A stretch of 64,000 nt of DNA, taken from NCBI GenBank assembly GCA_019096155.1, contig JAHCVI010000001.1:7626001-7690000 (forward strand), given 5' to 3'. The translations under genes were made by a program, and so were the position numbers. The stretch's first letter is position 1. Each line of letters starts with the position of its first letter. Below the pieces are notes generated by a model, which saw only the letters and a list, made by a program, of their open reading frames with translations, had not been told where the DNA came from and ran no database searches. Shown piece after piece: positions 43,946 through 56,650 of the stretch. This DNA is from Staphylotrichum longicolle. Taxonomy: Eukaryota; Ascomycota; Sordariomycetes; Sordariales; Chaetomiaceae.

Positions 43946-46900
43946 CTAGGGTCCCAGCAAAGAATCCATTTCACTCCGAACCTCTGATTGCGGCTGTGAC
44001 GGCTGCTGCCCAGGCCCAGCATCCGTCCGCCTTACGGTGCTTCCGCCCGCTCGTGCTGCCTCGACGGCATGCGTGGGTGTCTGCGGCGGATCCTGGTGCG
44101 GCATGCCGTGAGCTGCCAGGTGCTGGTGTGTCGGGCTTGTTGCGCCTGGTGTATCGGCGGGCGCGGCGCGCAGCGAGTTGGTCTCGCTGGCGACAGCACT
44201 GTCCCTGCCTCGGGAAACCCCAATCGCGAATGGCAAGGCTTTCTTAGAGCCTGAGCTAGACCGACGGCTCTCGAGACTCTTGGACAGCGTTTTGCTCACC
44301 CCTTCGATTCCCGAAGCGGCACCGCCACGCCCTCCCAAACCTGGCCCCTTAGGGCCGGCCCCCCCGTGTGTGTGCCTTTCTGCCATGGCTTCCACGTTGT
44401 TGGCCGCGACTGTGCTCTTGGCGAGTCCGGGGGTGGACGGCGCCCCTGGCTTGTCCTCGGCGGCGTCGATCAGATACCAGCGGAGGCCGTCTGACAGATC
44501 AAAGGGGTTATCATTGTCGTCGTCATGCTGCGACTCGGAATCAGCACCGCCCCCGTTCTTGGTTGCCAAGCCCGGAGGGCTCTGGAGCGACTTGGACAGG
44601 TCCACGACGCGTTCCTGGATGCGCGAAATCCGAGCCACGAGCCACTCTCGGCTGCGCAGCCGATGGCCCTCTTGCTCCCGCAGAAAGTAGTGTGGGAAGC
44701 CCACATTGAATGCCGCCCATGCCCCTGTCGTTTGATTCCGCGTCGGGAGGAAGAGGGCAAGGTCGCCCTCCTTGAAATGCTTGAACGCGATCTTGTCATG
44801 TGCGTCCTTTTGCAGCGTATGCGCCTTCTCACGATAGGCTCTTGCATCGCGTTGCAGCTTGCGGGCCATGTGCTCGACATCTTTGACGCGCCGGTACATG
44901 ACTTCGCAGAAGGCATCCATGTCGAACGATCCCAGTGAGGATATGTAAGCGTCGTACTTCCCTGACTCGGCCTCAACATCTGAACAGTTCACCCAATTGA
45001 GGAGGTCGAGATCGACACTGCTAACAATGGCGGCACGGCTGTTGAGCGTGCCCGACCGACGGAGCGAGGAGCTGGGGTCCGAATCGTTGGCGTTTTGCGA
45101 CGACCGCTCGGACCGGGGGATTCTTTGAATGACCATGCTGCCGCCTTGCCGAGTCACCGAGAACCCGAGCCGTTCGAGTAAGTGGGCGAGGCGCTCGTTT
45201 TGAGAGTATAGGCGCTGTGTAAGGTCTTTTGCGTGTCCTGATCGAGCATCAAACAGGGCGCTAAGGTCCGACAGCTTGGCCTGTGAGCGTTCGAGCTTGT
45301 CCTTGAAATGCTGGACCTCCTCCTCCAGGCTCCCAACTTGAGACTGCCGAGAAGCCAGCTCCTCGGTGACCGCTGTGTTCTTCTTCTCCTCTTGCTCCAA
45401 TCGCTTCCGCAGGGATTCGGAGCCCGTCTCACCGTCGGAAATCTTGGCGCGAAGCTCACTGAGCTGCTCGCGGCATTCAGACAGTTCATCCTCTAGAGCA
45501 AGTACTTTGGCCCTTTCTTCGCCCAGAGCTTCGCGGAGGCGAATCGATGCCGCCTCCTCTTCTGACAGGCGTTCAGCTACAGCCGCCTTCTCCGTCCTCG
45601 CCGACTTGACGGCGTTCTGCGTTGAATCCAACTCTGACCGGAGCACAGAGATGTCGCCATCCAAGCTTCGCGCTCGTGCCACGGCGTCGTTGGCTTTTAA
45701 CAACAGCCCGTCAACCAGATCAGACAGGTCGCCAGGGACGGCCTCATCTGGTGTGAACTGATCCCAGAGCTCGCGCAATGCCTTGATCTGCAAGTCAGCC
45801 GTCTCACTGAGAGCGCTGAGCGTCTTGCTGTATCCCTTGGCCGTGTCCTGGGCGTTTTGAAGCTGCCTCTCATGTGCCTCTATCGTCTCGCGCTGTAGGC
45901 GTGTTTCCTCGCGCAGAAAGTTGATCTTGCCTTCTGATTTAAGCGTCTCGTCGCGCTTCTCCTTGTTGAGTTGTTCAACCTCGAGCCTGAGTGCCTGAAG
46001 TGTCTCGTCATACGAAGCCTTTTCGTTCTCCCTTGACTCTCCAAAGTGCTCGATCTCATCCTCGGTGTCCTCCAGCCGTGCCTGCAGGCGTTTAATCTCG
46101 CTCTCGAGCGACTTGCGTTCGTCCATGAATTCTCTTTTAAGAGCTTCCAGATTTTCCAGTAGGTCCTTCTTTGTAGAGTTGGCCTCGTCCATTTGACCCT
46201 TCATCTGACCAAACAGCGTGACCTGCTCATCGAGGTCCTTCTCGAGGGCCGCGGACCGCTCTTTTTCTGCTCCTAGCTCCGCCTCCAGCTGTTGGACGCG
46301 GGCGGCGGCGTCCATGCCATCTACAGATTTTCTCCGGTCTACTGAGGCCTGTGGGGACTTGACGGAGATGGTCGAGTCAACACGGTCCGAAAACTGCTGG
46401 CTCGGCATCTGAAAAAGATTGCCTAAACTCGGCCGAGATGCCTGGCTCTGTCGGTGGAGGAGGTCTTCAAGCCGCCGTACCCGGCTCTCTGCCGTTTTCA
46501 GTTTGCTTTCCAACTTGGATTTGTCGTCTTGCAGAGAACGAAGAAGATCGTCGTCGCCTCGGATCAGTAATCCGCTTCTTCCCAAGGCGGCCTCATGGAC
46601 ACTGCCATTCTTGAACGCTTTCATCCGCTTGGATTGTTGCCTCGTGGGGTTGCTCATCTCCGAGACCAGCCTACCGACGTCTTCAATGATCGCGGAATCG
46701 GCCTTGTTGCTCTGCAAGAGTACCTGGAAGCTCTCCAGGTCCCTCCTGGTCATGGTTGGCCATAACTCATCTTCCCCAACGAGATTGACCTCCAGGCCTG
46801 GGACATGGCTCTCCGGAGTGGGAGGTTCTGGCCCATAAGTATCGCCGATTGACTTGTACCACCTTCGGCGGCGCTTGATTTCCTCCTCTTGAAACAAGGC

Positions 46901-48324
46901 CATCTCGTTGGCGAGTGTGGACGAGTCTTGCTTCATCTTGTCATACCATTCCCGACGCTTGACGGCTTCTGCGGCGAACGACGCGTACATATAGGGAACT
47001 TGCTGGATCAGTCGTAAGTAGTCGAATGTCGCAAGCTCATCCTCCTGGTTTACAGTGTTGATCTGCGACTTGACACTATGACTCAGCGCCGTAATCTCGG
47101 TGATGCTGCGCATAAACTCGAGAGACTCTGCGGCGAGCGAGTTCCTTGCCTGGGTCGCGTAGCGAAGCATGTCGTCCATTTCCAACGCCCGTTTGCTCAT
47201 GCTCGGCAACAGGCGCTCCGTGTGATTGGAGGCAATCTTGGACGCCTGCAGAATAACATCGCGCGAGGAGCTTGCATACTCAAGCGTCGTCTGGTAGTCC
47301 GTGTGGATCTTTTTCGCCAAAGCCTCGATGTCCTGGATGAGCTGCTGAGATTCGCCACTGTGCGACATTGCAGAGCGTCCAACTGTCCTCTCGTACTCGC
47401 GGAACAGATCCTCGGCATCCTGAAAGAGGCGGGCGGCAACCTTTTCGAGGTCTGCAACGCGGTTGTTAAACTTGCGGAGCGCCGCTGGGGCGAGACGACC
47501 GGCCTTGCGCGCCGTCTCCAAATCCACCAAGTCCTCTAGAGTCGCTTGGCGCTGCGATCGTCCCTTGAAATCACTAAAATCGCGGCCAGTCATGAACCGT
47601 ACCATGGCCGGGGAAACGGGGATGCTTCGCGCGAGGGACAGGTACTGTTCCCATCCAGCTGTCAGCGCGCCATAGTCGGCCTGCGCCTCTGGGAGCCATT
47701 TTTTGAGTTCGGCGTACTTGGGCTCAAGGACCTTGATAACCGACTCCAGGTTGTTCACCGCGGCGTCGAGACAATGGAGCATCACGTCCATCTCGCTGTA
47801 CCTTTCCCCAGCCGCAGAAGCCATCTTCCGACAGTCCTCCACCACCTCGAGTGCCCAATCCCATCGGGTCTTGAATAGCTCTTGCCACGCATGTAGAGAT
47901 CCCGTTTTCTCGAGCGAATTCGGAGGGTTCGAAATGATGTAGCGCTTTGGGACAGGAAGCTCGGACTTGGGAGGGAGAGGCGCGCCTGGCGAGAGTGCCT
48001 GTGCCAATCGACTATCGTAGACATAGATCTCTTTCTAGAACTGTTGTCAGGCACGGATTCTGCGGTAGGCAACAGGGGTCTTGGGCCACCAACCTCGGTT
48101 TGTATTGTCTGTAGTTTCAGTGGCTTCCCCTGTGGGGTCAAGGCGATGATACAATGCGCCGGTATTGAAGTCTCCCGCGACACAGCGGCCTTGAAGCTAT
48201 CGAGTCTAAGAGCTTTTAGCGGACTGTCGGCCGAGCTGGAGACAGGGAGCGCGCACGATGAGAGTTGCGAAGCATCGATTTGCAGGCGCTGGCCCGTGTG
48301 GGCAATCAACACCTGTGCCGCCAT
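43946..48324 (-). CDS. ATG11: Autophagy scaffold protein Atg11
   Basis: Exon 1 is 48094-48324 and exon 2 is 43946-48034, 1439 residues; the 59-bp intron (GTTGGT...TCTAG) is phase 0. The N-terminal 75 residues (VLIAHTGQRLQIDASQ) are the ubiquitin-like start typical of Atg11/FIP200 proteins. Residues about 130-480 are helical (Atg17-like), and about 550-1050 form long coiled coils with heptad Leu/Glu/Lys patterns. The C-terminal Atg11 domain near 1150-1300 contains FKHFKEGDLALFLPTRN and AFNVGFPHYFLREQE, the claw fold that binds cargo receptors. The last about 130 residues are low complexity. Atg11 links receptors to the Atg1 kinase in selective autophagy (mitophagy, pexophagy). The large exon also reads open from a TTG at 48007, which is not the start. 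Confidence 0.95.
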
Positions 48325-49162
48325 GTCCGAGCATGCCTTGCAATATCAGACAGTCTTCTGCCAAAACGACGATTATGCCAAAACTCGGAGTTGGGCAGGC
48401 GTGAATAGGAGGATAAGAAGCAGTCGAGGGTGTCTGTCGCTGGATGTCGGTGCCTTGCGTGTCCCGGCGATGTGCAGTTGGTGTCCTGCGGCACGACGCA
48501 AACCTTCAGCAGGTCGGACCAGCTTCTATGGACAACCTGGTTGAAAAGAAAGTTTGGAGAGTCCAGGCTCTACGATGTATTGCCCCGTTCTTGAAGGAGC
48601 TTGGTCGGCGCACCAGGTGAGCCGTAAACACGGCTGCAGGTTGTTGTCTCAGCGAACCCAGCTCAACAAGCACATGGACACACCAAATGACCAGGAGGTG
48701 ACGGGCCACCATAGTGCGCTATCCATACTGTGCATGCAACCTGGGGGCATACCTACCATACCTTATCTTGGGATTGGGACAACCCCATGCAAGTGGCACC
48801 CTTTCTTGTTTGGTATCAGGCCAGACACTAAGGAACTGCAATCTCCAGATTGACGAACTGAAGCTGGGTTTGAACCAAGCCTAGTTGCGTCGTTGTGATC
48901 ACCGGCCCCAAACATTCTTCCCTGAGTGTCACATGAAGAACCTCTCCTGTGGAGCTGAGCTTCATCGCTCAGGTCAAGGTATGCTCCACAGTGCGAGATC
49001 TTACCAGCAGCGGGTCTGTGCGTCACTGCACTCATGCCTGTCGCGTTCCAACTGAGGGTGCGCACGCGTTCTGCTGAGATGTCTGGAAACCGCTTTTTGG
49101 AATTGACAACTCCAGCAACCCACCTTAGGTATGCACGCAACGTGTTGATGGTCGTGCAAATT
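48325..49162. promoter_or_regulatory. Divergent promoter region of ATG11 and the CENP-H gene
   Basis: About 840 bp between head-to-head genes with no further open frame that looks coding. No specific element assigned. Confidence 0.45.
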
Positions 49163-49976
49163 ATGGCCTCGCAGACCTCCGCATCACAATCTCTTGTCCT
49201 CACAGACACAGAGGCGGAGCTCTTGGCTCTGTTTGACCAACTGCAGCAGCTTCAACTGGAGCTTGCTCTTCTGAGATCACAGCAAAGCCATGAGGCATCA
49301 TCAGGTTAGGGTTTCCAGAGCCACCACACTCCTGGCGGAAGAGCAAACCTCAGTGTTAACCGTTTCTAGGAGCCAGTGATTCCCAACTTGATGTGTATGA
49401 TTGGGCAGGTGACCAGACACGCCTTTTGGAAGCGAAGGCCACCCTCGGCTTGCGCAACAGTGTGCTGGAAAACGTGGTGGCAGTGCAGCCAACGTTAAAC
49501 GCAGTCCATGGCGCGACTCAGTCATCGCCCCTTGAAAGGTGAGAGCTGCCTTTCTGTCGCCTCAACCTGCCATTTCCTGACATTTCTGATGATCTGGGTT
49601 GTGAAGGGACATGTTACCCAGTCTCAGCCAGCGGGACGCAGCTGCCACTCAAACGGCCGCAGTTTGCTCAGAATTGCTGGCCGCCAGAAGTCGACTCGCC
49701 GACATTGAGATTGAGGGCCTCCGCGTCAGCCGCCAAAACATCGAGCTCGCTTCGCAAGCACTGCAGCTCGCTGGGAAAGCACCAGATAAAGAGCCACAGA
49801 GTGCTAAAGGCGGACGATTCAGGAGGGAAATGGCCAGTCTGGAAGGCCAAGTGAAGTCTAGCCACCACAGATGGAGGATCATGAAGGGGGCAGCAAGTGC
49901 TATTGTCGCGGGGAGCGGCATTGAGTGGGTTCGGGATGAGCGTCTGAGAGAGTTGGTGCTGGACCCGCCGGATTGA
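49163..49976 (+). CDS. CENP-H-like inner kinetochore protein (Fta3/Mcm16 type)
   Basis: Exons are 49163-49304, 49370-49538 and 49607-49976, 226 residues with phase kept. The introns are GTTAGG...TTCTAG and GTGAGA...TGAAG. The N-terminal half is a coiled coil (LFDQLQQLQLELALLRSQQ). The middle carries PLERDMLPSLSQRDAAATQ, and a second coiled coil runs to about residue 190. The C-terminal hallmark is RWRIMKGAASAIVAGSGIEW followed by RDERLRELVLD, the conserved end of fungal CENP-H. The protein would sit in the constitutive centromere-associated network next to CENP-I/K and link centromeric chromatin to the outer kinetochore. An in-frame ATG five codons upstream (49148) is possible. No single open frame spans the gene. 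Confidence 0.87.
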
Positions 49977-52255
49977 CAGCAGCCTGATAATTGCCCAGAG
50001 TGGACCAGCTGCTTGGATGCATTGCCACTCGATTCTTGGCCCAGAAGCACAAGTCGCGCTGCACCAGAGCTCAGCTGGAAACCGCACAGACCAACACCTC
50101 ACCCCGCATCATCTCGCGACTCGTCGCGTCTTGATGAATCCTACCTGATACCCCAGACTCCCAACTCATCACTGTGCACAACAGAGCCTGTTGCTAGTAT
50201 TGCTGGTGATAGACATCGTCAAACCAACTGATACTGTAGGGGCTACAGATGTCTAAAGGAAAAGGGAAGAAAGAAAATTACAAACATCGCATGTCGCGCC
50301 AAAAGGCAGCGCAAAATGCAACGTAGACGGAGCAGGAGACGGAGCGGTAGACGGAGCGGAGCAGACAAATCACATCGTCTCAGCTTCTCGCTGACCGCAT
50401 GAGATGCAGGGAACCGACACGAAAAGAGTGAGAAGAGGAATGCCTGCTTGTTGGGATGTGGCATTTTGTGCGCAGAACGGAAGGGTGTGATTGACCAACC
50501 AACCCGGATAAGGGAGAGAGGCACGGAGGGACGTGCCCAGCCCGCGATTTGTATGAGGTACCTGGTGGGCAAGATATTTGAACCTCTTGCTGGTACCGGA
50601 CCAAGCCGTCAGTACCAGATTCAACAAGCAACACTCGCACCATTTCCGATCAGAGTTCCGGCTCCATTGTCTCAGAGCATCTGACGTAGAGCATCGACGC
50701 TATGATAACTTGGCCGATATCCTACACAATATGCGGACCACGGCGTTTCCCATACAAGAGCTCTGATGCGTTGTGAGTCGAGCTCCAAGAGTTGCCACTT
50801 CCACATTCTGAGGGCAGCTTGCACCTCATCCATCTTGACATGATCGAGCCCAGCATCGGCAAACAGCTACCAGCCAGTCGGTCTCCTCAATAGAAACCCT
50901 CCACCCAGGATGCTTCTGCGAGAGAGAGACTTTGCTTCTCGTCCAGCATCAGTTGGAGAGAGGGCGAAGTGTAAGTGAGGCTGGTGATTATGAACCGACC
51001 TATCCTTGTGTACGGAACTGGAAGAAGACGAGCAGGGCAGCCACTTACCAATGATGTCCAGAGGCTGCAGCATCCGCCATCTCTAGCAGACAAACGCGAG
51101 CCCAATGTTCTTCGAAAGACTTGCAGCTGTTCACAGGCCAGGGGAGAAAGTGCTTGAAGACTACGAACGCAATGCGTGACAGGGGGCTCCGAAAGGAGGC
51201 TTTGTTTTGGGACGCAGAGAGGTCAAAGGTACGGCGACGCACAGTCCGGCTGTACAAGGATTCATGTACACGGTACTTGCGGGCTGGTCTGTGCTGGACA
51301 CGCCTGAACCAGCGGGACTGGGCAATGGAGATGAAAGTGGTTCCTCCGCCCCTCCCCCAAAATTCGCGGCCAAAAAATCAGCCCGTGTCGCACCTTTTTT
51401 TGTTATGAGGCAGGAAGGAGGGACCCGCCCCCCCCTCATTCAATCAGCCGCCCATAGTAAAATACGAGCAGCAACGTCCCCACCTTCCCTCTTAAAAACT
51501 CCCCCTGTTTCTCCACTACAAACTGCCCGCCACGCACACAACACCCGACGTCACTCACTCAGTCTTGTTGGCGTCCCACATCACCAATCCGTGAGTTCTT
51601 CTCTCTTGCAAATCTCGACATGCTGTCAAGTACTCGCCCTTGGTCTTGAATGCGGTGCACTTTTTCCATTGGCGCGCATCTGGTGCAGCCGACCCTCTGG
51701 TTGTCGATCGAAGCTGTTGCTGCCGTCGCACCGCAGAGCTTGGTCCTTGCTTGTTGCCCCCGCCGTCCCTCCTCTCCCATCGAAGCTTTCCTCACCAAAC
51801 GCATCACATCAAGCTCCGCCAACAACGCCCGCACATCTCATATCAACACAATTACCGTTGAAGTCGCTAACCAGGCCCGGAGCTCAACAGAATACCACAA
51901 CACGCACTCTATCAGCCCAATTCTATCCACAGTAGGTCCTCTTGCTCGCCTTTACCCGATTTTGAGTTTCGGACCGCATTTTCGCCTCGGCGCCGCCTGC
52001 AATTGCGTTTGCGACTCGACGGCGCCAAGCAAGGCGCGCAGCGCGAACGGAGCCGGTCGCGCCAGATGCCCGGGCCCCATGGTGTTTTCCCGAGCTTCAA
52101 GCCGGGGAGCGACGCAGCACGCGTCTCGCTCTCCCGCGCGGCCACCCTGCATCACCCACACCCACTCACCCATGCGTTCTGCCAATTGATTATCTACTCG
52201 TGCATACTTCTCATCGACTCGCGTCGCTAATTATCACAGTCTCAAATCAGTCATC
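49977..52255. other. Intergenic block (about 2.3 kb) upstream of NHP6
   Basis: The left half is mixed sequence. A weak candidate for a small minus-strand gene lies at about 50690-51084 (see findings). From about 51400 to the NHP6 start the DNA is strongly pyrimidine-rich with CTC and CAC runs, typical of a highly expressed fungal promoter and long leader. Confidence 0.45.
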
Positions 52256-52760
52256 ATGCCTAAGGCTGCGAAAAGGTCCGGCAAGGTTGAGAAGAAGCGC
52301 ACCAAGAAGGGTAAGTGACCTTTTGCCCGCCGCAACAATCGAACGGCGTGCCGCCCTCTAGTCACTAGAAGCGGGCGTAGACACGTCGCGAGTCGTTGGT
52401 TCTCAATCGACTACCCAGACCAGGAGCTGACACGCTGCTGCAGACCCCAACGCCCCCAAGAGAGGCCTTTCTGCGTACATGTTCTTCGCCAACGAGCAGC
52501 GCGAGAATGTGCGCGAGGAGAACCCCGGCGTCTCGTTCGGCGAGGTCGGCAAGCTCCTTGGTCAGCGGTGGAAGGCCCTGAGTGAGAAGCAGCGTGCCCC
52601 CTATGAGGCCAAGGCTGCCGCCGACAAGAAGCGGTACGAGGATGAGAAGCAAGCATACAATGTAAGTCTCCAAAGCTCTCGGAATCGCGTGTAAGGGATT
52701 GGCATCTTATGGTTGACAAAGCAGGCCCAGGCCGACGGCGACGATGATGAGTCCTCTTGA
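52256..52760 (+). CDS. NHP6: Non-histone HMG-box chromatin protein
   Basis: Exons are 52256-52310, 52444-52661 and 52725-52760, 102 residues. A basic N-terminal tail (KRSGKVEKKRTKK) precedes one HMG box: DPNAPKRGLSAYMFFANEQR, then VREENPGVSFGEVGKLLG, then QRWKALSEKQRAPYEAKA. A short acidic tail (GDDDESS) ends the protein. It bends DNA without sequence specificity and helps FACT and nucleosome remodelling in the nucleus. All introns are canonical GTAAGT...AG. At the last junction two in-frame AG sites (three bases apart) would add or drop one Gln. Confidence 0.97.
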
Positions 52761-54502
52761 TCGCTTCTCTCGTGATTCGTCGCGATTAGGGCCAGCCGGT
52801 CTTGGTGAGGTGATTCCCAGTCAAGCAGGGCAACGCCACTCGCACGGGGTCCTTCTTTCTCTTTGTATCTTTTGGGACGGACGGTGTTGCTTGGGGCACG
52901 GCAAATGGGCTTTAAGTGCTTCTTCTCTTTTTTCTCTTTTCTGGCATGGTTTGCGCGATGGTTGCTATGAACTACGGGAACTGGAAGGCAGGATTCCTTT
53001 GGAATGGACGAGGTTGGTCCGTTCCAGAACGAGGGTGCAGTCCTGTACCCTATGACATGTATAACAGAGACCTTTCTTCGCGCTCGCCTGACCCAGTGCC
53101 CCGGCAGATGTGACAGGAACTCCGTGACGCATTTGCCCGCTGCGGCCTCGGGCCTCCCGTCTTCACTGCAATTCGCAAACACGCCGGTCGGCGATGTAAC
53201 CCTTTGCCATATCCCGACCCTAGAGCCATGTTGGCTATTCTCGACGTGCGGTTCCCGGCCCTTTCGGTTTCCCCCGTCGTCATTCAGTGGTGAGGTCGCT
53301 CTGCTTGTCCCAGCACCCCAGAGCAGTCGGTCTCCCTTGACCACCTGGTAGTGGCAGTAGGGAGAACTGACCGATTTTGAGCACGACTGCTGCTCGACAA
53401 GCAGCCTTGCCGACTTGTGCGGCCGCTACTGGTTGTTATTGCCCGATTGGCTGCTGAGCTGTGGACCGACATTCACCACGGAGTAACTATCCTGTCCGTC
53501 ATTCGGCGAATTGTCTTGCCCAACTCGTTATCACGACACTGACAAACATGCTCGTCCGGCTGTGCGAGCCTCCAGGTCAGGAGCTCGAGGGCAGGACATA
53601 TATCCAATTGCCAACGGCAAGGCCCCATCTTCTATCACCGCTGCTAAGGAAAAGCAGGGTTGGGCCTCCTCAGACAACGTCCCGGTGTCTCGAGCTGCAG
53701 GCCTCATGCACCTTGGCGTCCTAATGCACGGCTTGAGCCCTCTTTGCAGGAGAGACAATTGGGCTGGCTTCGTGGCAGTCTCTGACTCCCTGCTGCCACC
53801 CCACGGCTGTTGCTCGCTGCATCTCAATTCGACGTTTCGCATGACGGGCTCTTCGCACCCAACGGCTGATTCGCGGGAGCTGTTTCCGTCATCGCTGCGT
53901 GCGACCTAGCTGCCACCAAGGACTTTTTCCATCATGTTCCATAACGGGCAGTTTGCAATGCCGAGATGCCCAATCCAGTTCACTCCGTTGTTCTGAGGAC
54001 TGGGTTTGTGCTCTTCTCCCCATCTATTAGGTGGCGCCACGTCGGGGAAAGTGGGCCCCTTTTCAAGGTGGGCTACGGGTGCGCAGGCCGAGACTTGGGT
54101 GATAATCAAGTCGACGGTGGTGTGTTTTTCTCTCCCAACCTTCCTTCCCACTCTATTCCTCGTCCAAGGCGATGAAACCCCATCTTGCCCATCTTGTTCT
54201 ATCCAATGCCATCTCATCCCTCATAGCAGAACACGCTCTTGAGACCTACGTGCTCACACATCTGAGTGCCCTCGTCCAACCCAACTCGAACTGAGGCAAC
54301 GCACCGCAGCCCGGAACTGCAACATTCTCCGACCTTGGGCTATCAAGGGACAAAAAGTGCACAGAATAACGCCGGCCGTGCGGCACGACCATGGTACTCA
54401 AGCCTGGCAATGTGCCAGCGTTAAGGCAGTCGTCCCTGTGATTCCGACGTCACTCCACGATTCGCTTTTGACTTGCATGCTCACCTGCGGAAAGGTGCAA
54501 GC
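52761..54502. other. Intergenic block (about 1.7 kb)
   Basis: It holds the 3' flank of NHP6 and the promoter side of the next gene. There are several short, unconvincing open frames and nothing I can name. Confidence 0.45.
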
Positions 54503-56650
54503 ATGGAACCGGTCGGCCCTGTCATTCCCATCGAAACACACCTCCTTCTGGGGTGTTGCCGCGAGGCTGACCGAGCCAATATTGTCGCCCACAGTCTGGA
54601 TCAGCTGCGAGCAGTGCTCTCCGAGTCCTTCCACAGCCATCTCATAGCCCTGGCCGAGGAAATACGGAGCTCCGGCAGGTTACTGCGCAGCCTTGCCGAT
54701 GGGTCTCAGATGTACATGGGGCGTGTCCCCTTTATGACCAACTACCTGAACGTCTTGCTGCCCTGTCTGTCCCGGAGCCTGGATGACATCACAGCTCACT
54801 ACGAGGACAAGACGTTATCCAGGGAGATCAGATGGCGCAAGATGTATAACAAGATGACAGAAGAAGCCGGAGGTCTCCCGCTTCCCCAGCGCTTCGTTCT
54901 GTACAACCACTTCCTGTCGCTGCTCAAGCAATTGCTCACAAGGTATCACGCTTGTTCGTCCATCCTTCCTCCGGCCTCGGTCGTCTAATACTAGGGCAGA
55001 TCAGCGAGCTTTGATCTAAACACACTCGAGGTGCTCCGAACGCGTATTGTCAAGCTGCGCGAGCAGAGAGGGGTCGGTAGGTGCTATGGCTTGGAGAGAT
55101 GAGCAGTACGGGCGCTAACTCAACCCATAGCGTTTCCCACACCTGCTGCCGGCACACTCATCCGCCAAAATCTGATGTCCTTGGCCGTGGTACAAGACCA
55201 CGTTCGTAATGTCCGCTTCCTTTTCTGCCCTGGTACTCTGTCTAACATGGTGGCAGAATTCGCATTGGGCAGAGCAGATTTTCTCCCTTCCTCTTCCATC
55301 CCGGACGGCGCTAAAGCATCTGAAAACGTAAGCACCCGTCAACTCACCTATCGCTAGCTAGCCAGGTTATGGCTGACACCTCCCAAGATCCAGATCATAT
55401 GGCCCATTCTATCCCTGGGGCCACCTAACTGTGCCGCAAGACTCAAAGGTGCTCTTCAGGCGGTAAGTTCCTATATGGACCTCGCGAGTTCGAGGTCAAC
55501 GACCCAATCCGGAGGGGCGCCTGTTGGTCAGGGTGCGCCTTTCTTAGCTGGGCGGCGCGTGGAGGATCAGTATCTGACAACTTGGTACAACAGGCCCTTT
55601 GACAACGACACGGTGTCCATCGTCGTCTACTTGAGCTCGGCCGACCAGTGCCCTTACTTCTTGTTGAGGACCATGCAGAACAACACCCCGTGGTACTCTC
55701 TCTTCGGGGCTCACGAGCTCTGTATCGAGCGTGAAGGAAGTGCACTGCAGTTGAAGAGGTGGAGTCGCTCCGAGCAGTGTAGCAAGCTCTGGGCCGCGCT
55801 GTACTTCTTGACCTGGGAAGGCAAGTAGCATCCTCGTCGCTGCAGCATCTGCTGTGTATTCCATGCGGCTAGCTGACATGTCCCAGAGATGGTTCTCTTC
55901 TACTGCACCTTTGTGGCGCTGAAGGCTCGCAACTTGTTGACGGTCCAAATCCGCCCGAACGAGTTCCAGCTGCACAGGGAAAAGCGGCTATTCCAGGCGT
56001 ATGTCGTTGCGCGATCCTCTTTACTGACTGTACAAACTTGGTAGCGGCTAACGGAGGGGGAACGCTAGCCAAATCATCGACGACGGCTTCAAACACTCGC
56101 TCATCGTCTACGAGGACATACAAACCCGGGGCCTACGACTGCACGCTGCCGTATGGGAAGGGGAGCTCAGACAGTGTCCAGTCTGGACCGCATTCGGTAC
56201 GTCTCCCACTCCACCTCCTCGGCACCCTCAGCTTGGACGAGCGTGCATCTGCTGCTGTTCTCGCTCGGGAACTAACGCAACTCGCCAGTCACACATCAGT
56301 CCCAATCCCGAACATGGATCAGCCAGCGCTCGCGTCATCGGGTCTGGCTCAAGGACGTACAGCTTTACGTGTTTTGCACCGCATACCGGCAGGAGAACAT
56401 GAGACAGAACAAATCGGGCGCATTTGAAATACATTTCGACAGGGAGGAAGGTAGGTAAACCCAAACTAACCCCCTAGGTTGATGGATGTATCCATGGACC
56501 CCCTCCTCAGTGAGCTCGATTCCGCTGCTGTCGTTTATACTAACTCCCCGGTGCGGCGTAGCGGCCAAACGATTCAGGGAACTGTTCTCGATTAGGGCGG
56601 CTGCTTCAGAAACGTCCGAGACTGAGCCCATGGCTGGAGCTTCAGGGTAG
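54503..56650 (+). CDS. Eight-exon fungal protein of unknown function
   Basis: Exons: 54503-54942, 55000-55076, 55131-55327, 55388-55820, 55887-55998, 56069-56196, 56289-56450, 56562-56650. They give 545 residues, with phase kept at all seven junctions, which strongly supports a real gene. The N-terminal half is helical (VPFMTNYLNVLLPCLSRSLD, LPQRFVLYNHFLSLLKQLL). The rest alternates strands and helices (TVSIVVYLSSADQCPYFLLR, MVLFYCTFVALKARN, RVWLKDVQLYVFCTAYRQ). There is no signal peptide or clear membrane helix. Intron 4 is GC-AG (GAAG|GCAAGT). A GTAAGT at 55463 is not used, because the frame reads through it openly and the only good acceptor would break phase. The start could be ten codons upstream (54473). 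I do not recognise a family. Confidence 0.82.

Noticed and set aside
43946..48007. TTG-initiated start for ATG11
   Set aside because: The spliced model from the ATG at 48324 adds the ubiquitin-like N-terminus with phase 0 and is clearly better.
55463..55589. Apparent GTAAGT...AACAG intron in the eight-exon gene
   Set aside because: Removing it breaks the frame of the following conserved-looking segment, whereas reading through stays open and in phase on both sides.
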